A program made the position numbers and the translations under genes. The notes under the pieces were generated by a model. The model worked only from the letters and a program-made list of their open reading frames with translations, had not been told where the DNA came from and made no database searches. A DNA stretch of 64,000 bases from Anthopleura xanthogrammica (taxonomy: Eukaryota; Cnidaria; Anthozoa; Actiniaria; Actiniidae), in the NCBI GenBank assembly GCA_964019055.1, contig OZ025223.1, positions 6,252,625-6,316,624 of the forward strand, written 5' to 3'. This document shows positions 43,913 to 57,178 of the stretch, in pieces (position 1 is the stretch's first letter; each line of letters starts with the position of its first letter).

Positions 43913-45259
43913 TGAGAAATTTTCCTAAATTCCTAAAACTTCCTAAATTTTCGTTAGTGTGTTTTTGAATGGTTATTCTACTAATTCACCGTTTTAGCGC
44001 TAGGCTTTCATGTGGTGGATCATGTTACGGTCAACAAAAAGTTTGGACATTGTTGTTGAGTTGCCACACGATTGTACTGACTTTTATACAATTTATTGAC
44101 TTGATTTGTTTCTTCTGATGGGTATTGAGGAAATGTTTTCATGTACGACCATTGTTTTTTTCAATTAACCACTTAAGGAATGTGGTGGTTTTCAAAAACG
44201 TATGTAAAGTATAATAAGGTGTCATAACTTCTAATGTTAAGTAACCATTTCACAAGTCTTTGAAAAGCACTTAACCAGTTTTTTTACCACAAAGAGGCTT
44301 CCTTTAAAAGTCAATTTTTTACTATATCATACCCCATTTCGTAAACAAATACAACGCAACTACAAACTCTCAAAGGTATCCAAGGAGTAGGGAGTTCTAG
44401 TTACTTATTTAACTTAAGCACTTAAAGGTAGATGTGGTTCCTAAGAAGTTTTGGGGTGAGCTGAAGAACAAGCCCAACTATGAACAATTATTTGTCTCAG
44501 AATGGTTTTATCTTTTTAACATTATCTCTTTTGGGGCTTTGGGGGTTTCCGATAAATTCAATGAAGCCTTGGTTTAGAAGACCATTTGCCACAACCCCAA
44601 CAAAATGTGCTTTGTCTTTGTTCCCCAGATTTTTTAAGCTCAGTACCCTAGTGCTACCCTGCAACTGGCCATGTTGTACATCTGAGATTTTGACAGCGTT
44701 ATACGCAACACAGATTACCAACTTTGCAAAAGATTCTGTGAAACCTAACAAAAAAAGAAAGAAATACTATTTTTTGCACTACAAAAAGGAAGAGATCATA
44801 AGACAATAACTTGTGAGATTTGATTTGTCAAGGAGGAATGAAAAAACGAACTTCGTACGATATGTCGTACGATATGTCAGAATCATCGATCTCAATATCA
44901 ATTATTTGGCATATTTCTTTTACAATTTCCTGCATGCTTGCCTCAACACCTTCAGAGTATTCCTAGTTCTTTCATGGCCCTCCAAACGTCAGGACTTAGT
45001 GGATTAGTAGATAGTTAAGCAATGGTCCATATTTATCGTGCGCATATCCAGTTCTGGAAGCACAAGAGCAGTGTAAGAGGTATAGCATAGTTATAACTAA
45101 GGTAGAAATATTAGACAAAAATAATTATATTCGTACTATGATCACATGTCAATACATTGCGCACGCATTCTAACTTGATTTTGCTGACAAGCTGACAGCA
45201 AATTCAATACAACTGATAAGTTTGGTTTACAAGTTTTGAAAAGAATGTCAAACTAAGCT

Positions 45260-46096
45260 TCACAGTGACTCTTCTAGCAAAAAGATACCGCGATAATCAA
45301 CAAACGTTTTAAATAAGTGGATAAATAAGAGTCTAAGGAGATGAATTGTTGTGCCAGATCTAGGCATGACCACTTCTACAACCAGATTATTATAATTAAC
45401 AGCTGTGGTCAGATGAGCAGAAGCCGGTACAATCGCTTGGCTTGAGGAAGTGTGACTTCGGGACAACACTTCAGAACAGTGCTGCAGTTGTTCGGACGAT
45501 GGCCTCGTGTCGTAGTGTGCCAAACTCTGCTCGTTACGATTCCCAGATATAGCCATATGGCGGTTCGGAATGCCTGCATTTGACATCACTGTTATCAATG
45601 TGGCTCTGACTGAATGATTAGTGTATGAGCAGGATAAGTTGGCCTCTTTGGCTGATCTCCTTCATCATTCCCGTCTAGCTTGTTGACACCTACAGGCCTG
45701 TTTTCATACCACACTTCGTCTGCTGGGGACCAATTTCTCTTTGGATACTGGAAGAGAGATTCACACTTTGGATTGGTCTTTAACAGATACAGCCACAGAG
45801 CTTTGTCCTAAGATTAGTGTTCTGCATAGAAATTCTGAAAAACAAAGTACAATCTTTAATGAATAGACTAAATCTAGACTTATAATACCACAGAATACAG
45901 AATCCTTGCATCCCTCCTCAGTTTGGAAAATGTCATCTTCATCATCAGGCTCTTTTTCTGTGATCTGATCTTCACTTTCCGAAGTCTTAATTTCCAAAAC
46001 TTCGTCACAATCGTCAGGAATCTGTTTGCGTATTCTTGTTTTTGAAATTGCTCTTTGGCAAATGCTTCCTTTTGAGCTTTGAAAAACACACATCAA
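45260..46096 (-). pseudogene. Crypton/DUF3504-like tyrosine recombinase, degraded
   Basis: Pieces in order: an acidic linker (KTSESEDQITEKEPDDEDD, from 46096), ALWLYLLKTNPKCESLFQYP, WSPADEVWYENRPVGVNKLD, GMMKEISQRGQL, then in another frame YTNHSVRATLITVMSNAGI with HxxR, and ISGNRNEQSLAHYDTRPSSE with the Tyr nucleophile. The second His of the usual SGHR box is Asn here. This pattern matches the recombinase domain shared by Crypton transposons and host proteins such as QRICH1/ZMYM. At least one frameshift lies near 45620. Confidence 0.7.
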
Positions 46097-47951
46097 AATT
46101 TTCAGTCATAAAGGTTGATTAGCTTCATGAAATTACATAATTCAGGGTTCAAACGTAGTTTTTCTAGAAAAAATTTATGCACTCCATTCTTTTTTGTAAA
46201 AGGCTGCGAAGTGATGATGATGATGATGAGGAGGAGGATACTTTATTTTCAGAGGGTAAGACACTAAACAGTTACAATACCTGATAAACTTGTGGCCCTC
46301 AAATGTGTTTTTTGAGTTTTCTCTTCTGTCCCAGCCAGATGTTCCAGATGTTCAGCCAAACGAAATTCTGGAAAAGAGCAAAAAAGAATGACTTTTACTT
46401 CATGTCTTCATGGTGCAGCACTACAAGGAATTACCTATGCTAACCATCATCGAGTCAAGATGTGCCTTGCTCACTGTCAGCTGTAAAAGGACATACTTTT
46501 CATAACATTGATATATAGTAGTCTCTAAACACTAAGATGTCTGCTTCTGCAGCAAATAAGATATTTCTGCAGCACATAAGATAATGTCGTCTTCTTTGGT
46601 GTTTGAAAGGTCATTTTCAATTATGTCTTAAAGCCATTTGTTATCTTTTGCTTCCTTAATCAAACCCTCAAACCAATGGTGATGGTTTTCTGCCATGGTG
46701 TGCATAATATTGTTTACACTCCTTCTAGAACAAGAGTTCCCAAGTATGTGTTGTGTTTCTATGCCTTGTTGATTTTGTTGGCCTTCTTGATTTAGCTGGC
46801 TTCCTTTTAGATAAAGGGAATGTTCTGCTGCAAAGGGATTGCATGTTTGGCTTAGGCATTAAGACATTTTATAAATATTTTTCACCACTCTCTCTTTATT
46901 GAGGGCTAGACGTTCTTCAGAATGTCTTGAACTGGAAAAAGAATTCAGCATGGTATCTAAAAATCGTTTTCGCCCCAGCAATCCGGATTGTAGATTGGCT
47001 TTTTCTTTGTCACATATTTGTGATAATTTTTTTTCTTGACGAGTTCCAGTTCCATTTTCATATCACATTGTATGGAAAAACACGAAATGAAAACCAAAAC
47101 AACATCTAAACAATATATTTTCTTGATGTACTGAATGTAGTACGAAGAAAGAAAAACTTAATTTTACTGAACTTGGTACAAAAGTAAATTTCGCACTGAA
47201 TGTAGTACAAAAATTGTCATTCGTACCGAAAGGATCCAAAGATCAAAACCTATCCACATAAACTAGAAAAAAAAATTACTCTCTGACAAAACTTTTAATT
47301 TTGTTTCAAGCATGAGGTATTAATCTCTTGGTGTCACAACCATTTCTTGAGTGGTACCAGTGTTTTTATTTGTCGTAGGGAATGGCTTTTTCGTTTTATA
47401 CTGTCTTCCTCTTTGGTTTACATTCATATCAACAAACATCACAAAGGAAAAGTACCATGATAAATTATAATATTCAAAAGTTCATTCGTATTGAAGAACA
47501 ATATAATTCTTCTAAAACTATAGAGCATAAATAATTGATTAAATGTATACAAATATGAAAATAGGTTTTTTTTCAGTAACTCTATGAACTTAAACAGCTC
47601 GTCTAAAAGCTTCGCAAATATCATTGCTTCTTTTTGCTTCAGGATTGACATTGAAGCAACCTCTCAATTCTTCCACCTACGCCTCGAGGTTTTGGAAGTC
47701 AGTTGGCTTACTCCCCCCCCCCCCCCCCAGAAATAAAACCATTTTTCGACCTCCTAATAACACAAAGGATTGAAGAAAATTTTGCGCTACTGAACAAATT
47801 TATGCAGGAAGAGATGCGGCTGCCCAAGAGTTGGCTCATATCAGTGGTTGACCACAAGAAGTGCTTTTTATATGCATGCATAGTACAAAATGCCTATGTG
47901 CTTAAATATTATTCATGGCCACCAACTGTTAACAATTGGTTTATTAACCTG
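46097..47951. other. no gene recognised
   Basis: Contains a GATGAT/GAGGAG microsatellite near 46210-46240 and an 18-base C run at about 47711-47729. Only short frames without domains. Confidence 0.4.
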
Positions 47952-49275
47952 CTACAACTGTTTAAACATTAACCCACTAGGACGGGTTACCTTTTTTGCC
48001 ATTTTTAACCTCCTTGTGAATGACCATTTTGCCACTGCTTTCCATTCTTTCTTGTTGGATCTATTGTTGTAATTTAGTATGCTTGTGCAAATATCTCTAA
48101 CCATTTCATTTCTTAAATTTGATGTTCTATGTATAGCATTTTTCACAGCCCACCAAAAATGCTTCCCATAAAAGTTCTCAATTGTGTCTATCCTGACCAG
48201 AGTTAACCTCCCAGCTCCACTCAGCGGCTTTCCATCTGCCAATTTCCTGCCTAAGAAGGGCAATCAAATAATTATACTGATCAGTCATAATTCAACAGTA
48301 GCTTTTACTTCACATCTGCAATCCTTCTGTCCATGTAAAAATACTCTAAAGTTTTACTTACCCTTATACTCTTTAACAAGTGCTCATAGGCCCTGTGCCC
48401 ATCGGTTTTGTCACATGTGTGATACACTCTTCTTTGGGTATAAAAACAGACCATAAGGCTGGGCCATACATACAGCTGAATATGCCTTACTATTGCCATC
48501 ACCGATGAATGAAATGTACCTCAGCCCCCTGGTCTTCTTAGATCGCTCATACAAGATTTTGGCTCCAGCAGATTCCATCGCCTAAAAATAACACAAAAAT
48601 GAAAATAACATAAAAATTTAGGATGATCCTAACGTGGGATACCAATAGATTAGTAAGAAAAAGAAAATAAAACAGCTTTACGGTTTTATGTTGCCCCTGC
48701 GTCAAACAACCAGTGAAATAAAAACCCGAATAATAAAGTATTTTGCATAATAAACTTGTCATTTAAAGTTGAAATATTCTCATGAAAAGAAGTTAATGCT
48801 GAGCTTCCTTCATGATTGAGGTGGCAATCAGGCTTGTGTTTGAAGAACGATTTCAAATAATCGAGTCTGGTGACACTTCCATGGTTTTTTCTAGCTTCCA
48901 TTTTGATGCATTCGGTGCTTGAGCGACTAATGTGAACGACAACCAGGACTTTTCCAGTATCTGCTGAGATGGTAGCAACTAGGGCATCGTTGGCTGATCA
49001 GCCACGCGAACTCCAACACCAAATCGATGCTAACACTGATGTCAACAACGGAATCATTTGCATTACTGTGGAGTCCTTTTTTCTTCTCTTTTACCTCGAG
49101 TGCTGCATTTTTTAGCTTGTCTTCAAGGAGCTCTTTAGATACTTCTTCTATTTTCTTAGAGTTCTCTGTCCAATAATGTTTGTTTATGGGTTTCATGCCC
49201 ATAAAACTACAAACTTTGGATGCAGCAACGTGTCCTCGGCCGATCGTTCACATACCAAGGACGAACGCTTTGTTC
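47952..49275 (-). pseudogene. Mutator-like transposase, degraded
   Basis: Read from 49275 down: NKAFVLGM, an in-frame TGA, TIGRGHVAASKVCSFMGMKP, NKHYWTENSKKIEEVSKEL, VDISVSID, a shifted frame with ATISADTGKVLVVVHISRSS (first catalytic-type Asp region), FFKHKPDCHLNHEGSSA, then after an AT-rich gap that may be an intron MESAGAKILYERSKKTRGL, RYISFIGDGNSKAYSAV (second Asp), several stops, LVKEYKG, and finally DGKPLSGAGRLTLVRIDTIE with NFYGKHFWWAVKNAI. The order matches the family of Mutator-like transposases common in cnidarians and arthropods. At least three breaks make it inactive. Confidence 0.82.
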
Positions 49276-50572
49276 ATTTCAAAGAAATTTTATTTTATTT
49301 CATTTTACAGAATGAGTGGTGTCCTTGACTATAAAGAGACGAAATGTCATCTTCCCTGTTCTTATTAAACTAAGATTGGGGAGATTGCCGTCTTTCTTTG
49401 ATAAGGATGGAAAAAAAGATAATGACAAGACATTTCCCGAAAGTATCTTTCCAATTTCGAAAGTAAAGCTTTCATTAAGACAAGTAAACTGCCTCAAATG
49501 ATAGGCTAATACAACAAACAACAGTTCTTTTCAGAGCCACTATATGCTATAAAAGTCATGACTTATATTGATAATATTTGATAAGTATGAGTCTCAGTAA
49601 ATGATCTATCATTATTAAAGAACGATTTGTCTGATGATATCGACACAAAGTTATTCGTTATAAATTTTTTTCATTTTCGTTATAGTCCATTTATATACAG
49701 ATATCCTCATTTTTCGCTTTACTTTTCCTGCTTTGTAGTCTTGGGGTTAGGTCTGGTGGAGGGAGCTCAAAATTGATATACTCCCTCGCTCTACTTAACA
49801 TTTTAGTTAGTCCTATAATGAAATCGATTATTTTAATAAACATGCCTTTGATTTGCGGAATATGTTAAACTTAACTTACATTCTTTCATTACTTTCTTCC
49901 ATGTTTGGATGGTCCTAAAAATATCGAAACAGAGATGCTAACATCAGAGTATTTTATATGTCTAGCCTCTTCTTATCTAATAAGAAAATATTTACCTGGT
50001 CCCACATCAATAGGTGGCCTTATATTACCAAAGCCAATTCCTCTAAGAAAGGTCCCAAATCTGGGTTGTTAACTTCAATCTATAAGATGATATGCGATTG
50101 TAGAAAGTAGTCCTCAAACTCTTTGCTAAAACCATTTGATTTGATTGATTTTTGTTCAAAACCACTATCTTCCCTGTGTGAACTCCTGTTTGAATAAAAT
50201 GTTTTAGTTCAGAATTTTTCCAGTGGGGACTCCTCGTGGAGCAATTCTGATGGTGCGTCCGCGATTTTACCACTAATCACATGTACAGAAAAAAATTCAA
50301 AAGGGCCAATGTTTTTCACGAGAGTTTGTGATATCATTTGTGCATGGTCATTTCTGATATCTCCTCGACAGATATACACCAATATTGTTAGACATATTCA
50401 GCTATTAAGTGAGTATTATTTTATTATAATAAAAGGTTTTGAAAGCTATTTTTTGCATATAGCCATGACTTTTTTGGCATATGTTGGTTTTGAAAAAAAC
50501 CGTTTTAGCTCTTAAAAGAGCTGTTGTTTATATGGTATGTTGTTGTTGTGTTTGTGTGTGTTCTTGTTATTA

Positions 50573-50893
50573 ACTTTGTGTGTCTTGGATAAGCTGTATA
50601 AGGTCTGCTTTTCTATGTCTTTTGGACTTCACCCCCTATTGGAACTCTTCTTGTAAAATATCTTTCAGCTTTGCCACTGTCATTTTTTGAAGGGTGGCCA
50701 AGGAATAGGAAAGATGGTTGTTGGTACTATCTTTGGTGGCTTGCTCAGTATTTTCTCTCTCCATGCGTGCAATTTTACTCGCAACTTCAGACTTCCCTCT
50801 TCCAAACCAATATTCATCACTGCACTTCTCGTATACTCTCTTTTGTCTTGCCAGATCTCCCAATTCGTCGTGTCTTTTCTCCACACACATCAT
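50573..50893 (-). pseudogene. SAP-domain protein fragment with in-frame stop
   Basis: An alpha-helical, charged segment (KRVYEKCSDEYWFGRGKSEV ... ATLQKMTVAKLKDILQEEFQ) is followed by TAG and then, in the same frame, GVKSKRHRKADLIQLIQDTQ. Together the two parts read as one SAP-type DNA-binding motif split by a nonsense codon. SAP motifs end several transposase families here; the owner is unknown. 49276-50572 shows no other gene. Confidence 0.5.
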
Positions 50894-51545
50894 TGCTTTG
50901 CACGAATCCCACTTGTTTTATGAATGGTGGAAATATCTTCTGAAATCATCGTTTTTCTTTTCGACTCCTATGACATAAGACAAAGTATTTGACAAACTAT
51001 GTATCATGTATACGTACAGTATATAAATTACTATACGTGTAAATATATTAAAGTTTATAGTTTTATGAAGTCCTATACCACAGAGATATTAACATGCATA
51101 TGGCTTTAAGTTACTTGTGTGAGGTATCTTTATAATTTTGAGGATGATTACCCTTACCTTGTCCTGTGAATAGTTTCAGAGACATCTCTGCTTTCATTAT
51201 ATCTGGTACATGGGGTTATGGGACAAGTCTTGTCATAGGCACTCCCAGGCATGTCAATTAGCTGTTTCCCCCACTTTTTTGCCTGTGTTTGAATGCACCA
51301 GTACTTATTAAACACATATTTTAATATGGAATCAAAAGTTTGCATGCTCTCGTTGATTGGCTATAAAGTCTATGTTTTTTCATTTGTATCTTTTGCGAAA
51401 ACTTAAATATTTATTTTAAATATAATTAAAAATAAAATTTGTATCAAGTTTTAGTTTAGACATTTACCTTATTATGGAACTGTGTAACCTCTTCTCTTGA
51501 AGGCGAATTGCTACTCATCACTTTAAAAAATTCTTTAAAAATTCT

Positions 51546-51865
51546 AAAACATTACGCTCGCTTACAACACTAAGTTGTTTTGTGTGTTTGAATGAAGCCG
51601 GTTCTTTTTAAATCTCGCGCTTTGACAAACAGAATGCTTCATCATTACACTCGCTTACAACACTAAGTTGTTTTGTGTGTTTGAATGAAGCCGGGTTTTT
51701 TTAATCTCGAGCTTTGACAAACAGAATGCTTCAACACTACGCTCGCCTACAGCACTTAGTTGTTTTTTTGTGTTTGAATAAAGCCGTTTTTTTTCAAATC
51801 TAGTCCTTTCACAAACAGAATGCTTCAACACTACGCTCACTTACAACACAAAGTTGTTTTGAAAT
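51546..51865. repeat. ~93-bp tandem repeat, about 3.3 units
   Basis: Units contain TTACAACACTAAGTTGTTTT, GTTTGAATGAAGCCG and TTTGACAAACAGAATGCTTC, with increasing divergence to the right. 50894-53184 has no gene recognised. 52840-53165 is rich in GGATAATGC/GATTATGC words. Confidence 0.88.
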
Positions 51866-53184
51866 ATTACGTTGAAACAGTTGTCTTCTTGGCCAACTGC
51901 TTAGCCCCCTGATAGCATAGTTAATGACTTTCATATAAGTCGTGGCTCCTATAGAAGCTGTTGTTTGTTGGTGACTTGTTCACTTTGAGCGGTTTTGACT
52001 GTGAGAACAGTGGTATATATGCATGAAAAGAGAATGAGCGTAGGTAATCTCCTTTTTACAATAGGGACAGTAATGTCGAAATCCTGACTTATGGTAGATT
52101 AAATGAAACCCTTCAATATGCTTCTGCAACTTCTTTCCATTTTTAAACATTCTTGGCCTGTTAGTGGAATTTCGTCAGATTGTTGTTTCTACATGACTCA
52201 TCAACTAAAATAACACGAAGGTAGTTAAGAGGCGGAGCTAAGTCTCGTTCCTATTCCCAATGGAGATGAGGAGGCGGAGCTAAGACATGTGCAGGAAGTT
52301 TGAATTTCGCATCTTAATGAGTTTGAAGCCTTGAATTGAAGCCTCATTACTTACTTAAACAGTCGGACGAATGTTAACCGAAATATTTTTCGCTTAAGAC
52401 TGAATTCATGCCTTGGTTAATCATTTGCCCCTGGTAGTGGTATTTTTGCCATTCAAGTTTTTGTAGAAAAATGCTTAAAAACATACTAATGGTGCTTTCA
52501 CATACAAAAATATTCAAAATATTGCCTAAGTTTACTGCTTTTTGCCCGCATAACACTGATGAAAACAAAATGTATCTTCATATAGATAAACATTCCATCT
52601 ACCTGATAGCAGGCCGATTTAGGTAAATACAGTGGGGATAGTAGCAACAAATTGGTTAGAACTTTGCTTATTTCGGCCATTTTCTTTCTAATTGTGTCTC
52701 AGAATTTCAAACTTGCCGCGCAGTAAGATAGTCAGCAAAGCGCAGTAATTACATTAACACGTCAATAGCATTAACACATTTGACAAAGAAAACTCAGTAA
52801 CTTGATTTTATGTTTTCATTCATGGCAAAAAAGGACGTGTTTTACTGCTCGATGATGCAGGGATTATGCAGTCCTAATGTAACAATCCCTTCATTACCCC
52901 GCATTTTAGCATTTGCATAATTCATGTTATCCCTGCATTTTACCATTGGGATAATTTCAGTAAACGTACCGTTTTACCGATTTATCTCTTAAGGAAAAAG
53001 GAGTGGATTACATGTATTTTACCTGCATAATCCTAACAGGATAATCAAGGGATATTCCTGGTTTTCCTGAATTACGCCACCGGGATTATGCTGGTAAAAT
53101 GCAACATAATCCAGCACAGATAATGCTAGCAAACAACTGCTGGATAATGCTGGATAATCCTAGCAAACAACTCTACTCACATGA

Positions 53185-53262
53185 CACCGAGCCCAGCGGG
53201 GCTTGTACTCGGGTCGCCTTGGTGAGAGGGAAGCGCTCTCACCGCTACGCCACCCGTGCTTC
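53185..53262 (-). mobile_element. tRNA-derived sequence (SINE head)
   Basis: On the - strand GGTGGCGTAGCGGTGAGAGC looks like a D arm with A box, followed by CTTCCCTCTCACCAAGG (an anticodon-arm shape) and a degenerate T arm (ACCCGAGTACAAGCCCC, where GGTTCGAATCC is expected). Similar heads occur in coral SINEs (from memory). Not an intact tRNA. Confidence 0.5.
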
Positions 53263-53899
53263 CCACTTCATGCTGATTGCCTGGTTGCTTCTTGAATGCA
53301 TCAGCTTGCTAACTTTGCCACAAACGGCCTGTAACACATGTTTAAAGCCTGTTATCCTTTTTATTTACCCGTTTTCCATACCATAATATCAACAGGCTTT
53401 TATAACATGTGATAATCTCTATGTTATTCTACATCCTTATAACATTAGCAACACGGCAATAGATTTAAAAAAAAATGTTTCGCATTGTAGACGTTGGCGT
53501 TAATTGTTTACTAATTGTTTTCTTTTTTCCACTTTAAATCAAACATATAATATCAAGAATGATAAAAAGATTTCTAAACTGTAACGTTTTACTTATATGG
53601 CGACTATAATTACGCGGACAACAAAGTTGAATTATCAATTACCATAAAAACATAAGAACTCTTGGGGCCTTCCTTAAAATCTTCATACCCCATCCCATCA
53701 TCATGTTAAATGAACCTTCCCTAATTCAAAATTTGATCATATACTGTTATAAATTATATTATAACTACCACATACCGATAAGAACGCTGAGCCTCATCTA
53801 AATTGGAGTAAGTGTCTTTAGTTATGTACACAAGACCAGTGAAAAGGGGATTTTGTCTGGTGATGTGCGACACTTTAGGATGGTAGTATGTATTTGTAA

Positions 53900-55117
53900 A
53901 TTCGTGGCTGTAAATCAGCTCTTCTGTATTCTTGTTCTTTCCTCAAACTCTCTGGTCAATGTGCTTTGCCAACAGATTGGATGGATGCCTTTTATATTTG
54001 GCTGCAAAATCAGAGCGGTAACCATAGCACTTTTGAACTCTTGCAGGGGTGATAAGGACCTTGTAGCTGTGTGGTGACAAACCTGCATTCCAACTTTGTG
54101 CTGCACCAAGCGAAGGAATGTGTTGCTGGAAAGTCGTTTGTGCTCCACCAAGCACCAGCCTGACACGTGTCAAGTAGGGATAAATAACCATGGTCTCTGT
54201 GGACCCAACCAGGATGGATGACTTCAGCTTGGTTCATCTGCGGGGTGTCTTTGACAGCAAACAAGCGGGAAATGAATCCACGCCGGTCATGCCACCAGGA
54301 CACCAATGTCACCAGAAAGGCTCTGCCCTCGTCAGCAGATTTAAATTTGTCCATGTTTGCCTTTGCTGATTCGTAGCTGGCTACAGTGGTGCTGTACAAA
54401 AGTCTGTCACACAAGAATTTGAACTCTTCAACACTATTTGAGCCAGCTGTCTTGCTTTTTTATTGCGATGATCTTTGAAGTGGAACTCACAACCTTTTAT
54501 AAGTTTCTCGTCTCCTAAAGGTTTTGTAATCCCGGCTAGTTTTGCACCCGTCATATCGATACACCAACCAATGGGATTAAACTTCCTACTTTTCACAAAG
54601 CTTAATTAATAGTGTCCAGAATAGCTCTACGTTTGCCGAATCCTCATTCTCTGCCTCCATAATGCCCAGGGGAACTTGTTTCCGGAACAGTAGATGGTAA
54701 ACACTGGCTGTCAGTGTTACAAAACCCTTACAGCGTTTATGCTTTCCATCAAAAAAGCAGAATTCACTGTTCATAAGGTGGTCCCCATCTTGATCCAAAT
54801 CCAAAGCAATATGGCATGTCAGGGTTCCCACTATTCTCATTCACTTTATATATGTAAACTGAATCCTTTTTGTTGGCATATTCCTTGAATGACACAACAG
54901 CCTCAAAGTTATGTCCAAAAGGTTCTATGTCATTTTTCACTTTTTCTTTTATGTTCGAAATCCGCTTTCTGTCAATAGACGAGGCAGCTTTCTTTTCGAC
55001 GTCTTCGCAACTCATTTGATGTTGGAATGCAGACAAAACAAAGGCAGATTGGACTTCAGATGGTTTGATATTCGGATTCTTTCTCACCAATTCTTTAATG
55101 GTCTTTCTAAAACTCAT
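53900..55117 (-). pseudogene. MULE-type transposase, second family, frameshifted
   Basis: The first frame (55117 down) is MSFRKTIKELVRKNPNIKPS ... HNFEAVVSFKEYANKKDSVY. Others continue with NSEFCFFDGKHKRCKGFVTL (first Asp), GIMEAENEDSANVELFWTLL, FNPIGWCIDMTGAKLAGI (second Asp), KGCEFHFKDHRNKKARQL (the CxxH segment), FLVTLVSWWHDRRGFISRLF and IHPGWVHRDHGYLSLLDTCQ. This is the layout of MULE transposases (D, D, CxxH). At least four frame changes separate the parts. It is distinct in sequence from the Mutator-like gene at 47952-49275. Confidence 0.75.
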
Positions 55118-55205
55118 GAATATTCAATGAGGTTAAGAGCCAATCGTGTCGCCCAAACTAAACACGTGACGTATATTTTATACTAGGATAAAGCTCCAAC
55201 AAACT

Positions 55206-55406
55206 GATTAAAAATTCATATCCGTGCTGATACAATGCATTTGTGCTTGATGAACCGTTGTAGTTATAAAACTGTTTAATAAACATGAGTGTTTTAACTG
55301 CAGTTTCATTGCAGTTAAAACACTCATGTTTATTAAACAGTTCAATATCTACAACAATTCATCAAAGACAAATGCATTGTATCAGCACGTATATGAATTA
55401 TTAATC
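55206..55406. repeat. 201-bp foldback palindrome
   Basis: Arms of about 95 bases (GATTAAAAATTCATATCCGT ... AGTGTTTTAACTGCA) fold around a TTTCATTG loop. The inner 35 bases are perfectly paired. It is adjacent to the MULE remnant; whether it was mobilised by it is unknown. 55407-56385 has no gene recognised. Confidence 0.85.
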
Positions 55407-56385
55407 AAACCTGCACTCTCCCGAAATCAGCTCAAAACGGCCCTCTCTTATGAACCTCTATACCTAAAAAAATAGAATAAAATAAAATAAAAACAATTAA
55501 AGACAATCCATAGCGAAGGAAATAGATTTACTAATATCAAACAAATGTGTACAACTTTTTATCTAAATTTTATTTATAACTAGCGTTTTTCTCAACTAGA
55601 GACATTGAAAATATAGTTTTATAGATTGGCTGATTGATAACAGTGTTCATATTCTAATTACCATTGTTTCTGTATTGGAAAAAGTTCAATAATCTAGAAC
55701 TACTATTTGGAAAAAAAAAGGCAAAATATCGTCAAAACATGAAATGTGTATTCACGATAAAATATCGTGCGAAAAATAAAAGTTTAAATCAAACTATGAG
55801 ATACAAGCTCTTCAGCGGATAAAGCTCACCATTTTGTTTCGCGACTTCTTGCATGATCATGAATGAACATCACCAGCCAGAAATCGAGTGACTGTGTGTT
55901 AAGATTTTGTATAACTGAAAGATGTCTTCAACCTGCCATGAAATAATCTCTTTTGAAGGATCTTGTATGATCTTGTTTGACTCTAAATCTCTTCCAATCC
56001 TCAAAAATGTTATGGGCCCACTTTGAAGAATATTTGGTACTCGAAGGTACCGAATCAACTAAAGCTTTCTCTTTCAGAGGTTTGTACCTTCCAAGTGAGC
56101 GCTGCATTGTCAAAAAACAGAACATGAAAAAACAAAGCAAATCTAAATAACAAAGCATTGATGTTTAACAAAGAAAGGTTATTCATAAGCGTTATGGCCT
56201 AATAAGTAACACAAATGTTAACTGAGCCTCCTGAGATTTCTATTCCTTACAGACATCAAATTGTAATTTTATTCATGAAACACACGATATTCAAAACCTA
56301 TAATGTGGCACCAGATTATACTGCAAAATACATTTTTTTATCATAGTCTTGAATACAAATGCTCAAAAAATGTTTTTGACTCTTC

Positions 56386-56606
56386 ATGGGTTTTAGAAGT
56401 CATGTAAAAAACTCGCATTCGGGTTTTATCATGGATATAAACACTCGGCCTACATATAATTTAAGGAAAAATAATGGGTTACTCCTAAGCTATCCACCTA
56501 ACATAAAATCTAAGAGTACTCAAGGAGATCGTGCTTTTTCCTTTGCCGCACCAGCCCTATGGAACGCTCTTCCATCAGACATTAGAGTTATTTCATTAAC
56601 TATTAA
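56386..56606 (+). mobile_element. LINE reverse-transcriptase C-terminus, left part of target
   Basis: The frame contains STQGDRAFSFAAPALWNALP then SDIRVISLTI, the conserved C-terminal end of L2/CR1-like LINE proteins (RAFxxAAPxLWNxLPxxIR). It is interrupted by the TTAA-flanked transposon at 56607 and resumes after 63482. Confidence 0.8.
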
Positions 56607-57178
56607 GAGGCAGTCTCTGTAAAAGCGGTCCGATGCATTTCGGGTCAGGTAACAGATTTCCTTCAAACCTTGCCCACAAAACTCTCCTACCTCAAAAGTA
56701 ATTGCAACGTGTTTGAATTTTGAAAATATTAAAAAATGAATTTTTTACGCGATTTTCTTTTTTTAGCCTAAAATCCCTCAATTTCGCATAAATTAACGAG
56801 GAAAAATGGCCTATATTTGACGGCTTACTGCAGCAAAAAGAAAACATATTTTCGAAAACTTTTATTTTCTCTAAGTAAGATGGTTCTTTCATGACAATTT
56901 GAAAGGATTTTTAAATCATTTGCTTTTTTAGAAAGAAAGATACGGAATTTTATGTGAAGGCTACTTTCAGCGTAGTTGACTGAGGCCAAACAGGAGGAAT
57001 TTTCATCGGTCGATTTTTAAAAAGTCTGGCGTATTTGATGCAATCTACCGGTTTGAGTTAACTAAGCAAAGCCTAAAGAGCAAGGAAATATAAAAATATC
57101 TTGAGGTTTTTATTTCTGTGCGACACAGCGAGCCAGGAATTTCAGTCGATTTTTGAGCATATCACGCGGATTGCGTGA
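56607..57178 (+). repeat. left terminal inverted repeat
   Basis: Pairs with 63481-62910 over its full length with scattered differences. The inner boundary falls at CACGCGGATTGCGTGA. 57179-57870 is subterminal non-coding sequence with a 24-base A run at about 57720. Confidence 0.92.
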
